A stretch of DNA of 12,435 nt from contig CAZWHE010000125.1 of NCBI GenBank assembly GCA_964633825.1, positions 1 to 12,435 of the forward strand, read 5' to 3'. The position numbers and the translations under genes were made by a program. The number at the start of each line of letters is the position of its first letter. The stretch's first letter is position 1. Source of the DNA: CAZWHE01 sp964633825. GTDB taxonomy: Bacteria > Planctomycetota > B15-G4 > CAYZWU01. This document shows positions 6,867-12,435 of this stretch, in pieces. The notes under the pieces are model-generated. The model worked only from the letters and a program-made list of their open reading frames with translations. It was not told the origin of the DNA and searched no databases.

Positions 6867-6884
6867 CCCGCCGCGCGCGGCGGG
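6867..6884 (+). other. Strong GC hairpin between the two radical SAM genes
   Basis: CCCGCCG (6867-6873), the loop CGCG, and CGGCGGG (6878-6884) form a perfect 7-bp all-GC stem in the 34-nt gap between the two genes. It is followed by AAAGG rather than T residues, so a partial barrier or RNA-processing stabiliser is more likely than a terminator. It ends about 15 nt before the second start codon. Confidence 0.6.
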
Positions 6885-6899
6885 AAAGGCCGAACCGAT

Positions 6900-8375
6900 A
6901 TGAACATCGCCATGATCAATGTCTCGGGGAGCCTGTCGGCCGAGGGGTCCCGCCTCATCTCGGCTCTTTTGAAACGGGCCGGCCACTCGGTGATAAGCAC
7001 TTTCCTGGCGCGGGGGTTCCCCATCGAGTACGAAGCGGGCGAGATCGAGCTCCTCCGCGAGGTCCTGAAAGAGACCGACCTCGTCATGGTCGCCGTCTAC
7101 AGCCACTACTCGTACAGGGCGGTTCAGGTCACGGAGTTCATCCACAAGAACTATCCCGGCATGAAGGTGATCTGGGGCGGCCCCCACTGCGTCTCGGCGC
7201 CCGAGCTCAGCCTGCGCCACGCCGACGGCGTCTGCTTCTCAGAGGGGGACGAGTGCGTCGTCGAGTTCGTGAGCAAGCTCGAGGCGGGCGAGAGCTACGA
7301 GAAGACGCCGAGCATGGCTTTCAACGTGAACGGCTCGCAAATCCGGAACGACCCCCTTCCCCCTTTCCGGGACCTGGACGGCCTCCCCTACTCCGACTTC
7401 ACACTCGACGGGAACTTCGTCCTCGACGGAACGCTCATGCCGCTCACCGAGGACGTTCTCAAGAGGTACTTTTCGAGCTTTCCCTTCAACGTCTCCACCT
7501 TTCACGCTCTCACGTCGCGCGGCTGCCCCCACCGCTGCTCCTTCTGCAACAACTGCCGCTACATCGCCATGTTCGGCAAGAACTCGATCCGCACGCAGGG
7601 CGTGGACCGTTTCATGGACGAGATCGAGCACCATCTCAAGAACCTTGGTTTCTTCTCGCGCGTGAGCTTTTCGGACGACGACTTCTTCATCCGCTCGACG
7701 AGGCAGATCGAGAAGTTCGCCGAGAGATACAAGAAGAACGTGGACCTTCCCTTCGCGCTCAACCTGAGCGCCAAGACCTACCGGAAGGATAAGCTCGAGA
7801 TCCTGCTCGACTGCGGCGTGCGGCACGCCCAGATCGGCGTCCAGTCGGGAAGCGAGCGCGTCCTCGACGAGGTGTACGACCGGAAGATCTCACTCCCCAG
7901 GACGAGGGAGATCACGCGCGAAGTCGCCCCCTACTACGACTCGCACGGCATGCGGCTCGCCCTCGACTTCATCGTCGACAATCCCTACGAGACCCCCTCG
8001 GACATTATCGAGAACTTCAACTACCTGATCAGCCTCCCCCACAAGACGCGGATCAACATCTTCACCCTCGCCTTCTTTCCGGGAACGCCGATCTACGACC
8101 GCGCCCTCGAGGACGGCTTCATCCCGCCTTTCAGCGAGAAGACCTTCCGCTCTTTCGTGGGCAGGATCGTCTACCAGAAAAACTACGAGACCTTCCTCGT
8201 CTTTTTCTTCCTTTATCTCCACCGGCGCGGGCTGAGGCGCTTTGCCCCGGCTTTTCTGCTGCTCCTCCTCGGGAGCAGGCCCGTCCGGCTCATAGCCGGC
8301 CTCCTTCCGAAGAAGATCCTTCGCATGACGATCGCCGCCGCGCGGAGGTTCACGCCCGAAGCCCAGCGGGATTGA
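6900..8375 (+). CDS. B12-binding-type radical SAM protein, copy 2
   Basis: This is a tandem paralogue of the preceding gene: also 491 aa, aligned end to end without gaps, about 71% identical by hand count (348 of 491). It keeps the same cluster motif C209-x3-C213-x2-C216 plus Cys219, the GGPHCVSAPELSLRHAD segment, SDDDFF, IGVQSGSERVL and FFPGTPIYDRAL. Identity is about 80% in the first 240 residues but about 62% in the rest. Differences cluster in positions 180-210, 300-350 and the C terminus, so the two copies may differ in substrate or partner. The ATG at 6900 matches copy 1; AAAGG lies about 10 nt upstream. It is probably cotranscribed with copy 1. The reaction is unknown. Confidence 0.88.
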   Translation: MNIAMINVSGSLSAEGSRLISALLKRAGHSVISTFLARGFPIEYEAGEIELLREVLKETDLVMVAVYSHYSYRAVQVTEFIHKNYPGMKVIWGGPHCVSAPELSLRHADGVCFSEGDECVVEFVSKLEAGESYEKTPSMAFNVNGSQIRNDPLPPFRDLDGLPYSDFTLDGNFVLDGTLMPLTEDVLKRYFSSFPFNVSTFHALTSRGCPHRCSFCNNCRYIAMFGKNSIRTQGVDRFMDEIEHHLKNLGFFSRVSFSDDDFFIRSTRQIEKFAERYKKNVDLPFALNLSAKTYRKDKLEILLDCGVRHAQIGVQSGSERVLDEVYDRKISLPRTREITREVAPYYDSHGMRLALDFIVDNPYETPSDIIENFNYLISLPHKTRINIFTLAFFPGTPIYDRALEDGFIPPFSEKTFRSFVGRIVYQKNYETFLVFFFLYLHRRGLRRFAPAFLLLLLGSRPVRLIAGLLPKKILRMTIAAARRFTPEAQRD

Positions 8376-8421
8376 CCGGATTAACCGGGTTAAATGCCAC
8401 GAACTCTTTTGCATTCCTTGC

Positions 8422-8449
8422 TTGATACATATTAATATGCTATTATATT
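8422..8449 (+). promoter_or_regulatory. AT-rich promoter with palindromic spacer before the exported beta-helix protein
   Basis: TTGATA (8422-8427) and TATATT (8444-8449), each five of six consensus bases, are separated by 16 bp. An alternative pair is TTGCTT (8418-8423) and TATTAT (8441-8446) with 17 bp. The spacer contains the perfect 12-bp palindrome CATATTAATATG (8428-8439), a good size and place for a repressor dimer. The stretch 8420-8475 is strikingly AT-rich against its GC-rich surroundings. The transcript would have a leader of about 45 nt ending in the ribosome site GGAG (8491-8494). Confidence 0.6.
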
Positions 8450-8500
8450 ATTGTTTTCGATATACTTCTTCTTGAAAACCCATCGGAAAAGGAGAATGGA

Positions 8501-10207
8501 ATGGCATTTCGCGAAACGGCGCTGAAAACCGGGCTTACGGCTCTTCTTCTATGGACTCTGTCGGCCGTCGCCCTCGGGGGGACGATTGCAGACGAGGATA
8601 ACGAGACTTTCGAAGACGGGAGTCACCCCTTCTTCCTCGTCACGCTCGACGGCCAGCCGCCGGCGGCCTCCCTCTCCATCACGGGCGACCTGCAGAACGT
8701 TCACGACGGGAATTTTTCTCTGGAATACGCCTACGAGAGATTGAGCGACCCCATGCCCATTCTCGTACATCCCACGCTGCTCACCGACCTGACCAAACTC
8801 CGCTACTGGATCAAATCGGAAAAGCAGGCCCTCTGGATGACCTATCACGTTGACCGCGACGGCGCCCAGTTCAATGCGTTCACCCTCCTCCCGGCGGGGC
8901 AATGGGTTTTGATCGACCTGGCGCCCGGCGACTTCACCATCGACCCGAACTCGCCCGTCCAGAAGCCCGACATGGAGCCAGAGCGGAACGGTTTTCACTG
9001 GTTCGGCCTCGATATCGCCCAGCTGACCGGACCGGCCGGCCCGAACACGATCTGGATCGACAGCGTCTCTGTGGAGCGCCCGCCCATCGAGCTCGTGCCC
9101 GGACCGGTGGTTCTCCAGAACGGGGCGTCGATGACAATCACCGATCCGACCCTGATCGACGGCGGCCTGGTCGTGATCGGCGGAGCGAGCTTCGACAGCG
9201 ACGCCACGCGCCTCGTCATCAACGGAGACATCGCCGTTTACGGATCGAATTCGCAGGTGAAGATCCGCGAAGGCACGCTGCGCGCGAACTCGCGGTTCCG
9301 GTACGAGCGCCAGTACATGGCCGTGAAGCGGGCCCTCCTTCGCTTCGAAAACCTCCTGCTCGCCCTCGGGGCGAACGCCGGCCTGACCGCCACCGAGCGC
9401 GGGGCCTGCGAGATCTGGAGCTGCTCCTTTACCCAGGGCATTTTCACGGCCGGTACGATGGACACGGGCCGGATCGACATCCGCGACACGAGCGCTCCCG
9501 GCGAGTTCATCGTTCACGACAGGAGCGAGTTCACGGCCGAGAACGTGGACATGCTCCTCGTCTGGTTCGTGGCCGACGAAGGGCTGCACGCGACGCTCAC
9601 GCTGCCCCCGAACCAGATTTCGAGCTGGTCCCTCGACCCGGCCTGGAACCGGAGGCTCATCCTTCAAGACATCGACCATGCCGAGTTCGGGCTGATCGTG
9701 GGTGAAGGGTGCGAGCTGCTGGCGCAGGGAGGAACGTTCCTCGCCGTGGGCGTGACCTTTTACACCACGGACGCCGTGCTGGCGGGATACAACAACGGCG
9801 ATTACGTCGCCGGACACACTTTCAACTGGCCGGGCCGGCTGGTGCGCTTCGAGGACGTGACCGTCAAGGCATGGAACTTCTACGCCTCGAACGATTCGAA
9901 GCTCACGATCCGCGACTCCCTTTTCGGCGAGGCCCTCACATTCAATTCGGGATCGATCACCATATTCGACAGCGTGTGCGACGGCAGCGGCGGCTACCTG
10001 GGAGCGCGCGACACGAGCCAGGTCCGGCTCATCCGATCGGACGCCCTCTGCGAAGTGGTGTGCGACGGCGATTCCGGTCTGGGCATGAAGGACGGAACCG
10101 TCACCGGGCCGGTGACGGCGGCCGACAACGCCATCATCGTGCTCTCGGGATGCACGATCCTGGGCGACCTGATCGAGCTCGACAACGGCCGGATCCTGGT
10201 CTGGTAG
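8501..10207 (+). CDS. Exported protein with carbohydrate-binding-like domain and beta-helix-like repeats
   Basis: The 568-aa product starts with a clear signal peptide (residues 1 to about 27: ALKTGLTALLLWTLSAVALGG), so it is secreted or periplasmic. Residues about 30-195 look like a beta-sandwich of the carbohydrate-binding or discoidin-like type: ETFEDG start, DGNFSLEYAY, LRYWIKSE, WVLIDLAPGDF, and ending IWIDSVSVER. From about residue 200 onward it consists of short strands with repeated Gly/Asn/Asp turns (INGDIAVYGSNSQVKI, LTIRDSLFGEALTFNSGSITIFDS), which suggest a right-handed parallel beta-helix. No catalytic motif of a polysaccharide lyase was recognised, and no sorting signal or membrane anchor is seen at the C terminus. 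Several Cys residues late in the protein (CDGSGG, CEVVCDGDSG) may form disulfides. It has its own promoter and may be a surface or glycan-binding protein. The fold is inferred from strand patterns only. Confidence 0.75.
   Translation: MAFRETALKTGLTALLLWTLSAVALGGTIADEDNETFEDGSHPFFLVTLDGQPPAASLSITGDLQNVHDGNFSLEYAYERLSDPMPILVHPTLLTDLTKLRYWIKSEKQALWMTYHVDRDGAQFNAFTLLPAGQWVLIDLAPGDFTIDPNSPVQKPDMEPERNGFHWFGLDIAQLTGPAGPNTIWIDSVSVERPPIELVPGPVVLQNGASMTITDPTLIDGGLVVIGGASFDSDATRLVINGDIAVYGSNSQVKIREGTLRANSRFRYERQYMAVKRALLRFENLLLALGANAGLTATERGACEIWSCSFTQGIFTAGTMDTGRIDIRDTSAPGEFIVHDRSEFTAENVDMLLVWFVADEGLHATLTLPPNQISSWSLDPAWNRRLILQDIDHAEFGLIVGEGCELLAQGGTFLAVGVTFYTTDAVLAGYNNGDYVAGHTFNWPGRLVRFEDVTVKAWNFYASNDSKLTIRDSLFGEALTFNSGSITIFDSVCDGSGGYLGARDTSQVRLIRSDALCEVVCDGDSGLGMKDGTVTGPVTAADNAIIVLSGCTILGDLIELDNGRILVW
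10098..10118 (+). other. Perfect inverted repeat near the 3' end of the beta-helix gene
   Basis: CCGTCACC (10098-10105), the loop gggcc, and GGTGACGG (10111-10118) form a strong hairpin on either strand. It is inside the coding sequence (TVTGPVT), about 90 bp before the stop and about 95 bp past the stop of the convergent deaminase gene. No T-tract follows on either strand. It could serve as a 3'-end stabiliser for the deaminase message or be chance in GC-rich coding DNA. Confidence 0.4.
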
Positions 10208-10211
10208 GCCG

Positions 10212-10646
10212 TCACTCCACCCCGATGTCCTCGTTCCAGAGGGCGGGGTTCTTCTCGATGAAGCCGCTCATCATGGCCTTGCACTCGTCCAGGTCGAGGT
10301 CGATGACCTCGACGCCGTGGGATTCCATGAACGCGCGCGCGCCCGGGAAGGTGGCCGACTCGCCCGCCACGACCTTCCTGATCCTGAACTGGACCACGGC
10401 GCCGGCGCAGAGGTGGCACGGCATGAGTGTGGAGTAGAGCGTCGTGCCGGCGTAGCTGCCCATGCGGCCCGCGCTGCGGAGGCAGTCGATCTCGGCGTGA
10501 GTCACCGGGTCGGAATCCTGCACTCTCTTGTTATGCCCCCGTCCCACGATCCTGCCCTCCTTCACGAGAACGGACCCGATGGGGATCCCGCCTTCAGCGA
10601 GCCCGGCTTTCGCTTCGTCGATCGCGGCTTTCATGAATTCGTCCAT
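10212..10646 (-). CDS. Cytosine deaminase of the yeast Fcy1 type
   Basis: The 144-aa product belongs to the cytidine/cytosine deaminase zinc fold. Its zinc site is His50 in THAEI, with Glu52 as proton shuttle, and Cys77 and Cys80 in TLMPCHLC. It resembles yeast Fcy1 throughout: GGIPIGSVLV, GRGHNKR, TTLYSTLMPC, and especially the C-terminal tail FIEKNPALWNEDIG, matching the Fcy1 tail whose Asp contacts cytosine. It would convert cytosine to uracil and ammonia for pyrimidine salvage. Bacterial cytosine deaminase is more often the unrelated CodA. A general nucleoside, guanine or tRNA adenosine deaminase is the alternative, but TadA lacks this tail. The ATG at 10646 follows AAAGGAG (10655-10661 on the plus strand) and matches family length; an in-frame ATG at 10760 would add 38 unrelated residues. 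It is a single minus-strand gene. Confidence 0.85.
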   Translation of the reverse strand: MDEFMKAAIDEAKAGLAEGGIPIGSVLVKEGRIVGRGHNKRVQDSDPVTHAEIDCLRSAGRMGSYAGTTLYSTLMPCHLCAGAVVQFRIRKVVAGESATFPGARAFMESHGVEVIDLDLDECKAMMSGFIEKNPALWNEDIGVE

Positions 10647-10669
10647 GGGACAGGTCTCCTTTGTTGGTG

Positions 10670-10686
10670 GGCCGGCGACCCCGGCC
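10670..10686 (-). other. Leader hairpin before the cytosine deaminase ribosome site
   Basis: GGCCGG (10670-10675), a 5-nt loop, and CCGGCC (10681-10686) form a perfect hairpin about 9 nt upstream of the ribosome site of the minus-strand deaminase. A second GC palindrome, GGGGCGCCCC, lies at 10710-10719. If the transcript starts near 10731, both are in its leader and could influence translation. Confidence 0.45.
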
Positions 10687-10737
10687 GGGATATGCCGACC
10701 GTTCCGGTAGGGGCGCCCCCTGTGGGACATTGTGAAT

Positions 10738-10792
10738 ATTAAATTCAATCCGACCATCACCGCTCAACAAAAAAACCCGCTCTGGATTTTTT
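10738..10792 (-). promoter_or_regulatory. Candidate minus-strand promoter with A/T tracts upstream
   Basis: On the minus strand TTGAGC (10767-10762) and TTTAAT (10743-10738) are 18 bp apart, giving a start near 10731 and a leader of about 85 nt. A T7 tract (10775-10769) and an A6 tract (10792-10787) lie just beyond the -35 box, where an UP element would be. The same tracts around a GC centre could also form a weak hairpin (10770-10778 with 10784-10792), but no minus-strand gene lies upstream that would need a terminator. Confidence 0.4.
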
Positions 10793-10864
10793 CCCATCCT
10801 CTTGTTAAATGGAGAATTAGGAATATGAGTTCGGCATTGTTACATAGATCTTTAACCCGCGCGA

Positions 10865-10872
10865 AAAGGAGG
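10865..10872 (+). promoter_or_regulatory. Strong ribosome binding site for the small membrane protein
   Basis: AAAAGGAGG is a near-perfect anti-16S match, 5 nt before the GTG at 10878. It decides the start: the ATG at 10873 opens a frame that stops after five codons. Confidence 0.75.
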
Positions 10873-10877
10873 ATGAC

Positions 10878-10985
10878 GTGGAGATCTTGACAATACTGGG
10901 ACAGTTTTTCGTAGGTGTAGGGCTTCTGCTCTTGGGGGTTGCGGCGCTGTTGTTTGTAACGGTATACAACAAGAATAAAGAATAA
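10878..10985 (+). CDS. Small single-pass membrane protein, 35 aa
   Basis: A GTG start 5 nt after AAAAGGAGG opens a 35-residue frame. It begins MEILTILGQFF, runs through a hydrophobic stretch of about 25 residues (VGVGLLLLGVAALLFVTV), and ends in the basic tail YNKNKE before TAA. This is a typical single-pass inner-membrane small protein, with the positive tail likely to be cytoplasmic. I do not recognise a family. In size and layout it resembles small accessory subunits of transporters or regulators of membrane proteases, but no transporter is present; the next gene, 101 nt downstream, is a CPBP protease. The base composition is less GC-rich than the upstream genes, like that protease. The perfect ribosome site is the best evidence that it is real. 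Confidence 0.65.
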   Translation: MEILTILGQFFVGVGLLLLGVAALLFVTVYNKNKE

Positions 10986-11086
10986 CATCGCCAGCCCGCT
11001 GAATGGTGTTGCCGGTTTCTCGCGGCGGCCGGCTGCTGCGGCGATCGGTCTTTTGCGGCAGATGCTATTTGCATTCGGACGGACAA

Positions 11087-11950
11087 ATGAACAGTGATGA
11101 CCATGCCGCTGCGCTCTTCGACCGGTTGAGAGTTCGCAGCCTTGTTATCTGGCTTGCGCTCGGTGCGGTCCTCGTCATCGCAGCGTATTCTCTCTTCGAG
11201 ATCGATTTCGACGATCCCTTCTGGGAGCTCTGCCTCATAGCTTTCATAACTCTATGGCCGCTGTTATGGCTTCAGCTCAAACTGAAGAGCTCGCGCGTTT
11301 CATTTCGCCTGTTTATCAGCCCTCTTCCCGAGCAGCGCCGATGGTTCCGATGGATCCTGGTCACAATGGGTCTTGCGGCCTTTTCGATCGGCTGTATGTT
11401 CTTGGTCTGGTACCCGCTTTCCTTTGCGTGCCCCCGCCTGGTGGAATCTTTGATTCTGAGCGATACGTTGTTTTCCTTCGATAAGGGGACGCCAAAACCG
11501 ATTCCCTACATTGTGATCGATTTTGCGCTGGTAATTATTGTGGCTCCCTTTTCGGAAGAGCTCTTGTTCAGAGGAGTCCTCCTCCGGAGATTGGCGGTCA
11601 AGTGGGGAATGAGGAAAAGCATTGTGTTGACGTCTTTAATATTCGGGGTTCTGCATTTCGATCTGATAGGCAGTGTTTTCTTTGGATTCGTAATGGCCGT
11701 CCTTTATATCAGGACTCGAACTCTCGTGGTTCCGATCTTCTGTCATGCCTTGAATAATGCTACCGTATATCTATTGGCCGGAATAGAGGAGTCGATGACG
11801 GACATTGCCGAGCCGACAATCGACCAGTTCCGGTCCGACGTTTGGATAGGCTTGATCTGCCTGCTTGTCGCCACCCCTTGGGTCATATCTTTCTGTGTGA
11901 AGAACTGGCCCCGGGAAGATTGCCCTATTCCTTATTCAACCGGACCGTGA
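11087..11950 (+). CDS. CPBP (CAAX-type) family intramembrane metalloprotease
   Basis: The 287-aa protein has about seven hydrophobic segments and the three CPBP/Rce1 (ABI) motifs: EE157-158 and Arg162 in SEELLFRG, His190 in FGVLHFD, and His220 with Asn224 in HALNN. These line an active site within the membrane. Bacterial members process peptides, confer immunity to bacteriocins, or have unknown substrates. The ATG at 11087 puts a short polar N terminus before the first helix; the in-frame ATG at 11003 would add 28 Arg/Cys-rich residues. The ribosome site is weak (ggac). The gene is clearly poorer in GC than its neighbours (27 of 60 bases in 11641-11700, against 43 of 60 in 7201-7260), suggesting acquisition. 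It lies between a small membrane protein and a caspase-like gene, both plus-strand. Confidence 0.85.
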   Translation: MNSDDHAAALFDRLRVRSLVIWLALGAVLVIAAYSLFEIDFDDPFWELCLIAFITLWPLLWLQLKLKSSRVSFRLFISPLPEQRRWFRWILVTMGLAAFSIGCMFLVWYPLSFACPRLVESLILSDTLFSFDKGTPKPIPYIVIDFALVIIVAPFSEELLFRGVLLRRLAVKWGMRKSIVLTSLIFGVLHFDLIGSVFFGFVMAVLYIRTRTLVVPIFCHALNNATVYLLAGIEESMTDIAEPTIDQFRSDVWIGLICLLVATPWVISFCVKNWPREDCPIPYSTGP

Positions 11951-11972
11951 CGCCGTGCGAACAGGAGGACTT

Positions 11973-12435
11973 TTGAAGGATCTGGTGAACACGGCTTTGG
12001 CGATCGCCGCGGGACTGCTCTTCTTCTGCTGCAATCCAACCGGACCCCCCGCTCGGAAAGCGGCCGCCCCGGGCTCGCCGCCGTCTTCCAGGCCCAAGAC
12101 GCACTTCCTGATCGTCGGCAAGGCCCTGGTCGCCGACCCGGCGAAGAAGCAGGAGATCGCCGCGGCCGCGGTTCGCAAGGTCGCCGGCGCTGCGGGAAGC
12201 TCCCGGCCCGGGATCAAAGTCGATGCCCTCGCCGAGGCCGTCATGACAAGGGAACAGTATCGGCGGGGAGAAGCGAGGGAGAAAGTCACGGGGACGATCT
12301 TCCGGGAGCGCTTGGCGCGGCTGGCAACCACCGCAGCGCCGCCTGACACAGTGGTCGTTTACACCCACAGCCACGGACGGAAGAACGGCTTCGAGGATTC
12401 GCAGCCCCTTGGCGGCATCGTCATGGACCTGCCGG
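11973..12435 (+). CDS. Putative caspase-like exported or lipoprotein, 3' partial
   Basis: The frame is open to the right edge (154 codons, cut). It starts with a short hydrophobic signal, NTALAIAAGLLFFCCNPTG, whose Cys19-Cys20 may be a poor lipobox, followed by a Pro/Ala/Ser linker. The folded part begins at HFLIVGKALV. The segment TVVVYTHSHG (residues 126-135), a hydrophobic strand leading into His134-Gly135, resembles the catalytic His block of clan CD (caspase or legumain-like) peptidases; the catalytic Cys would lie beyond the window. The TTG at 11973 is chosen because AGGAGG ends 4 nt before it; GTG 11955 or GTG 11985 in frame are alternatives. It starts 22 nt after the CPBP gene, so cotranscription is likely. 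The GC-rich composition differs from that gene. Confidence 0.55.
   Translation, partial: MKDLVNTALAIAAGLLFFCCNPTGPPARKAAAPGSPPSSRPKTHFLIVGKALVADPAKKQEIAAAAVRKVAGAAGSSRPGIKVDALAEAVMTREQYRRGEAREKVTGTIFRERLARLATTAAPPDTVVVYTHSHGRKNGFEDSQPLGGIVMDLP

Noticed and set aside
5144..7087. 647-aa minus-strand open frame opposite rpoZ and the first radical SAM gene
   Set aside because: It spans two well-supported plus-strand genes, has a biased Val/Glu/Arg composition typical of the complement of GC-rich coding DNA, and shows no domain.
8549..9817. 422-aa minus-strand open frame opposite the exported protein
   Set aside because: The plus-strand gene has a signal peptide, promoter and ribosome site; the reverse frame is low-complexity Val/Glu/Arg with no recognised motif.
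10317..10742. 141-aa plus-strand open frame opposite the deaminase
   Set aside because: The minus-strand frame has the full zinc deaminase motif set; the plus-strand frame has none.
10770..10792. A-rich/T-rich hairpin as an intrinsic terminator
   Set aside because: The GC core is only three pairs and no gene on either strand ends nearby; upstream promoter tracts explain it better.
10764..11104. Minus-strand open frames of 74 and 95 aa over the small membrane protein
   Set aside because: They lack good ribosome sites and domain features, and the plus-strand 35-aa frame has a near-perfect ribosome site.
11925..12374. 149-aa minus-strand open frame at the right end
   Set aside because: The plus strand gives a continuous frame with a ribosome site, signal-like start and a caspase-like His-Gly block; the reverse frame has an Arg/Gly-rich random look.

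Overview
The window is about 12.4 kb of GC-rich DNA, densely packed with genes. It comes from a Gram-negative bacterium: there is a type II secretion pseudopilin and there are signal peptides typical of bacterial exported proteins. The housekeeping order tpiA-secG-pyrE-yicC-gmk-rpoZ and the many B12/radical SAM and beta-helix proteins fit a deltaproteobacterium-like organism or a related candidate phylum. The sequence alone does not fix the taxon. No rRNA, tRNA, CRISPR array, insertion sequence or phage gene was seen.

Positions 1-1618 hold the 3' part of a GspK-like minor pseudopilin. It is truncated at the window start, inside an 18-bp tandem repeat that codes for its leader. A near-consensus sigma-70 promoter (TTGACA, 17 bp, GATAAT) follows and appears to drive a tight housekeeping operon (1694-5297): triosephosphate isomerase, SecG, orotate phosphoribosyltransferase, the YicC endoribonuclease, guanylate kinase and the RNA polymerase omega subunit. 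Three of the five junctions overlap or are 4 nt apart. The other two carry RNA hairpin candidates.

Positions 5390-8375 hold two tandem cobalamin-binding-type radical SAM proteins. Both are exactly 491 aa, align without gaps and are about 71% identical by hand count. A stretch of about 100 bp in the N-terminal half is nearly identical even at silent sites, which suggests gene conversion. They are separated by a strong GC hairpin. No substrate can be assigned.

Positions 8501-10207 encode a 568-aa exported protein with a carbohydrate-binding-like N-terminal domain and a beta-helix-like remainder. Its AT-rich promoter has a perfect 12-bp palindrome in the spacer. It converges, with 4 bp between stop codons, on a minus-strand cytosine deaminase resembling yeast Fcy1 (10212-10646).

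The last part (10878-12435) runs on the plus strand. It holds a 35-aa single-pass membrane protein with a very good ribosome site, a CPBP (CAAX-type) intramembrane protease of visibly lower GC, and the 5' part of a putative caspase-like lipoprotein or exported protein cut by the window end. The small protein, the membrane protease and the caspase-like protein lie in order and may form one transcription unit. This is the least explained and possibly most novel part of the window, but any common function is inference.
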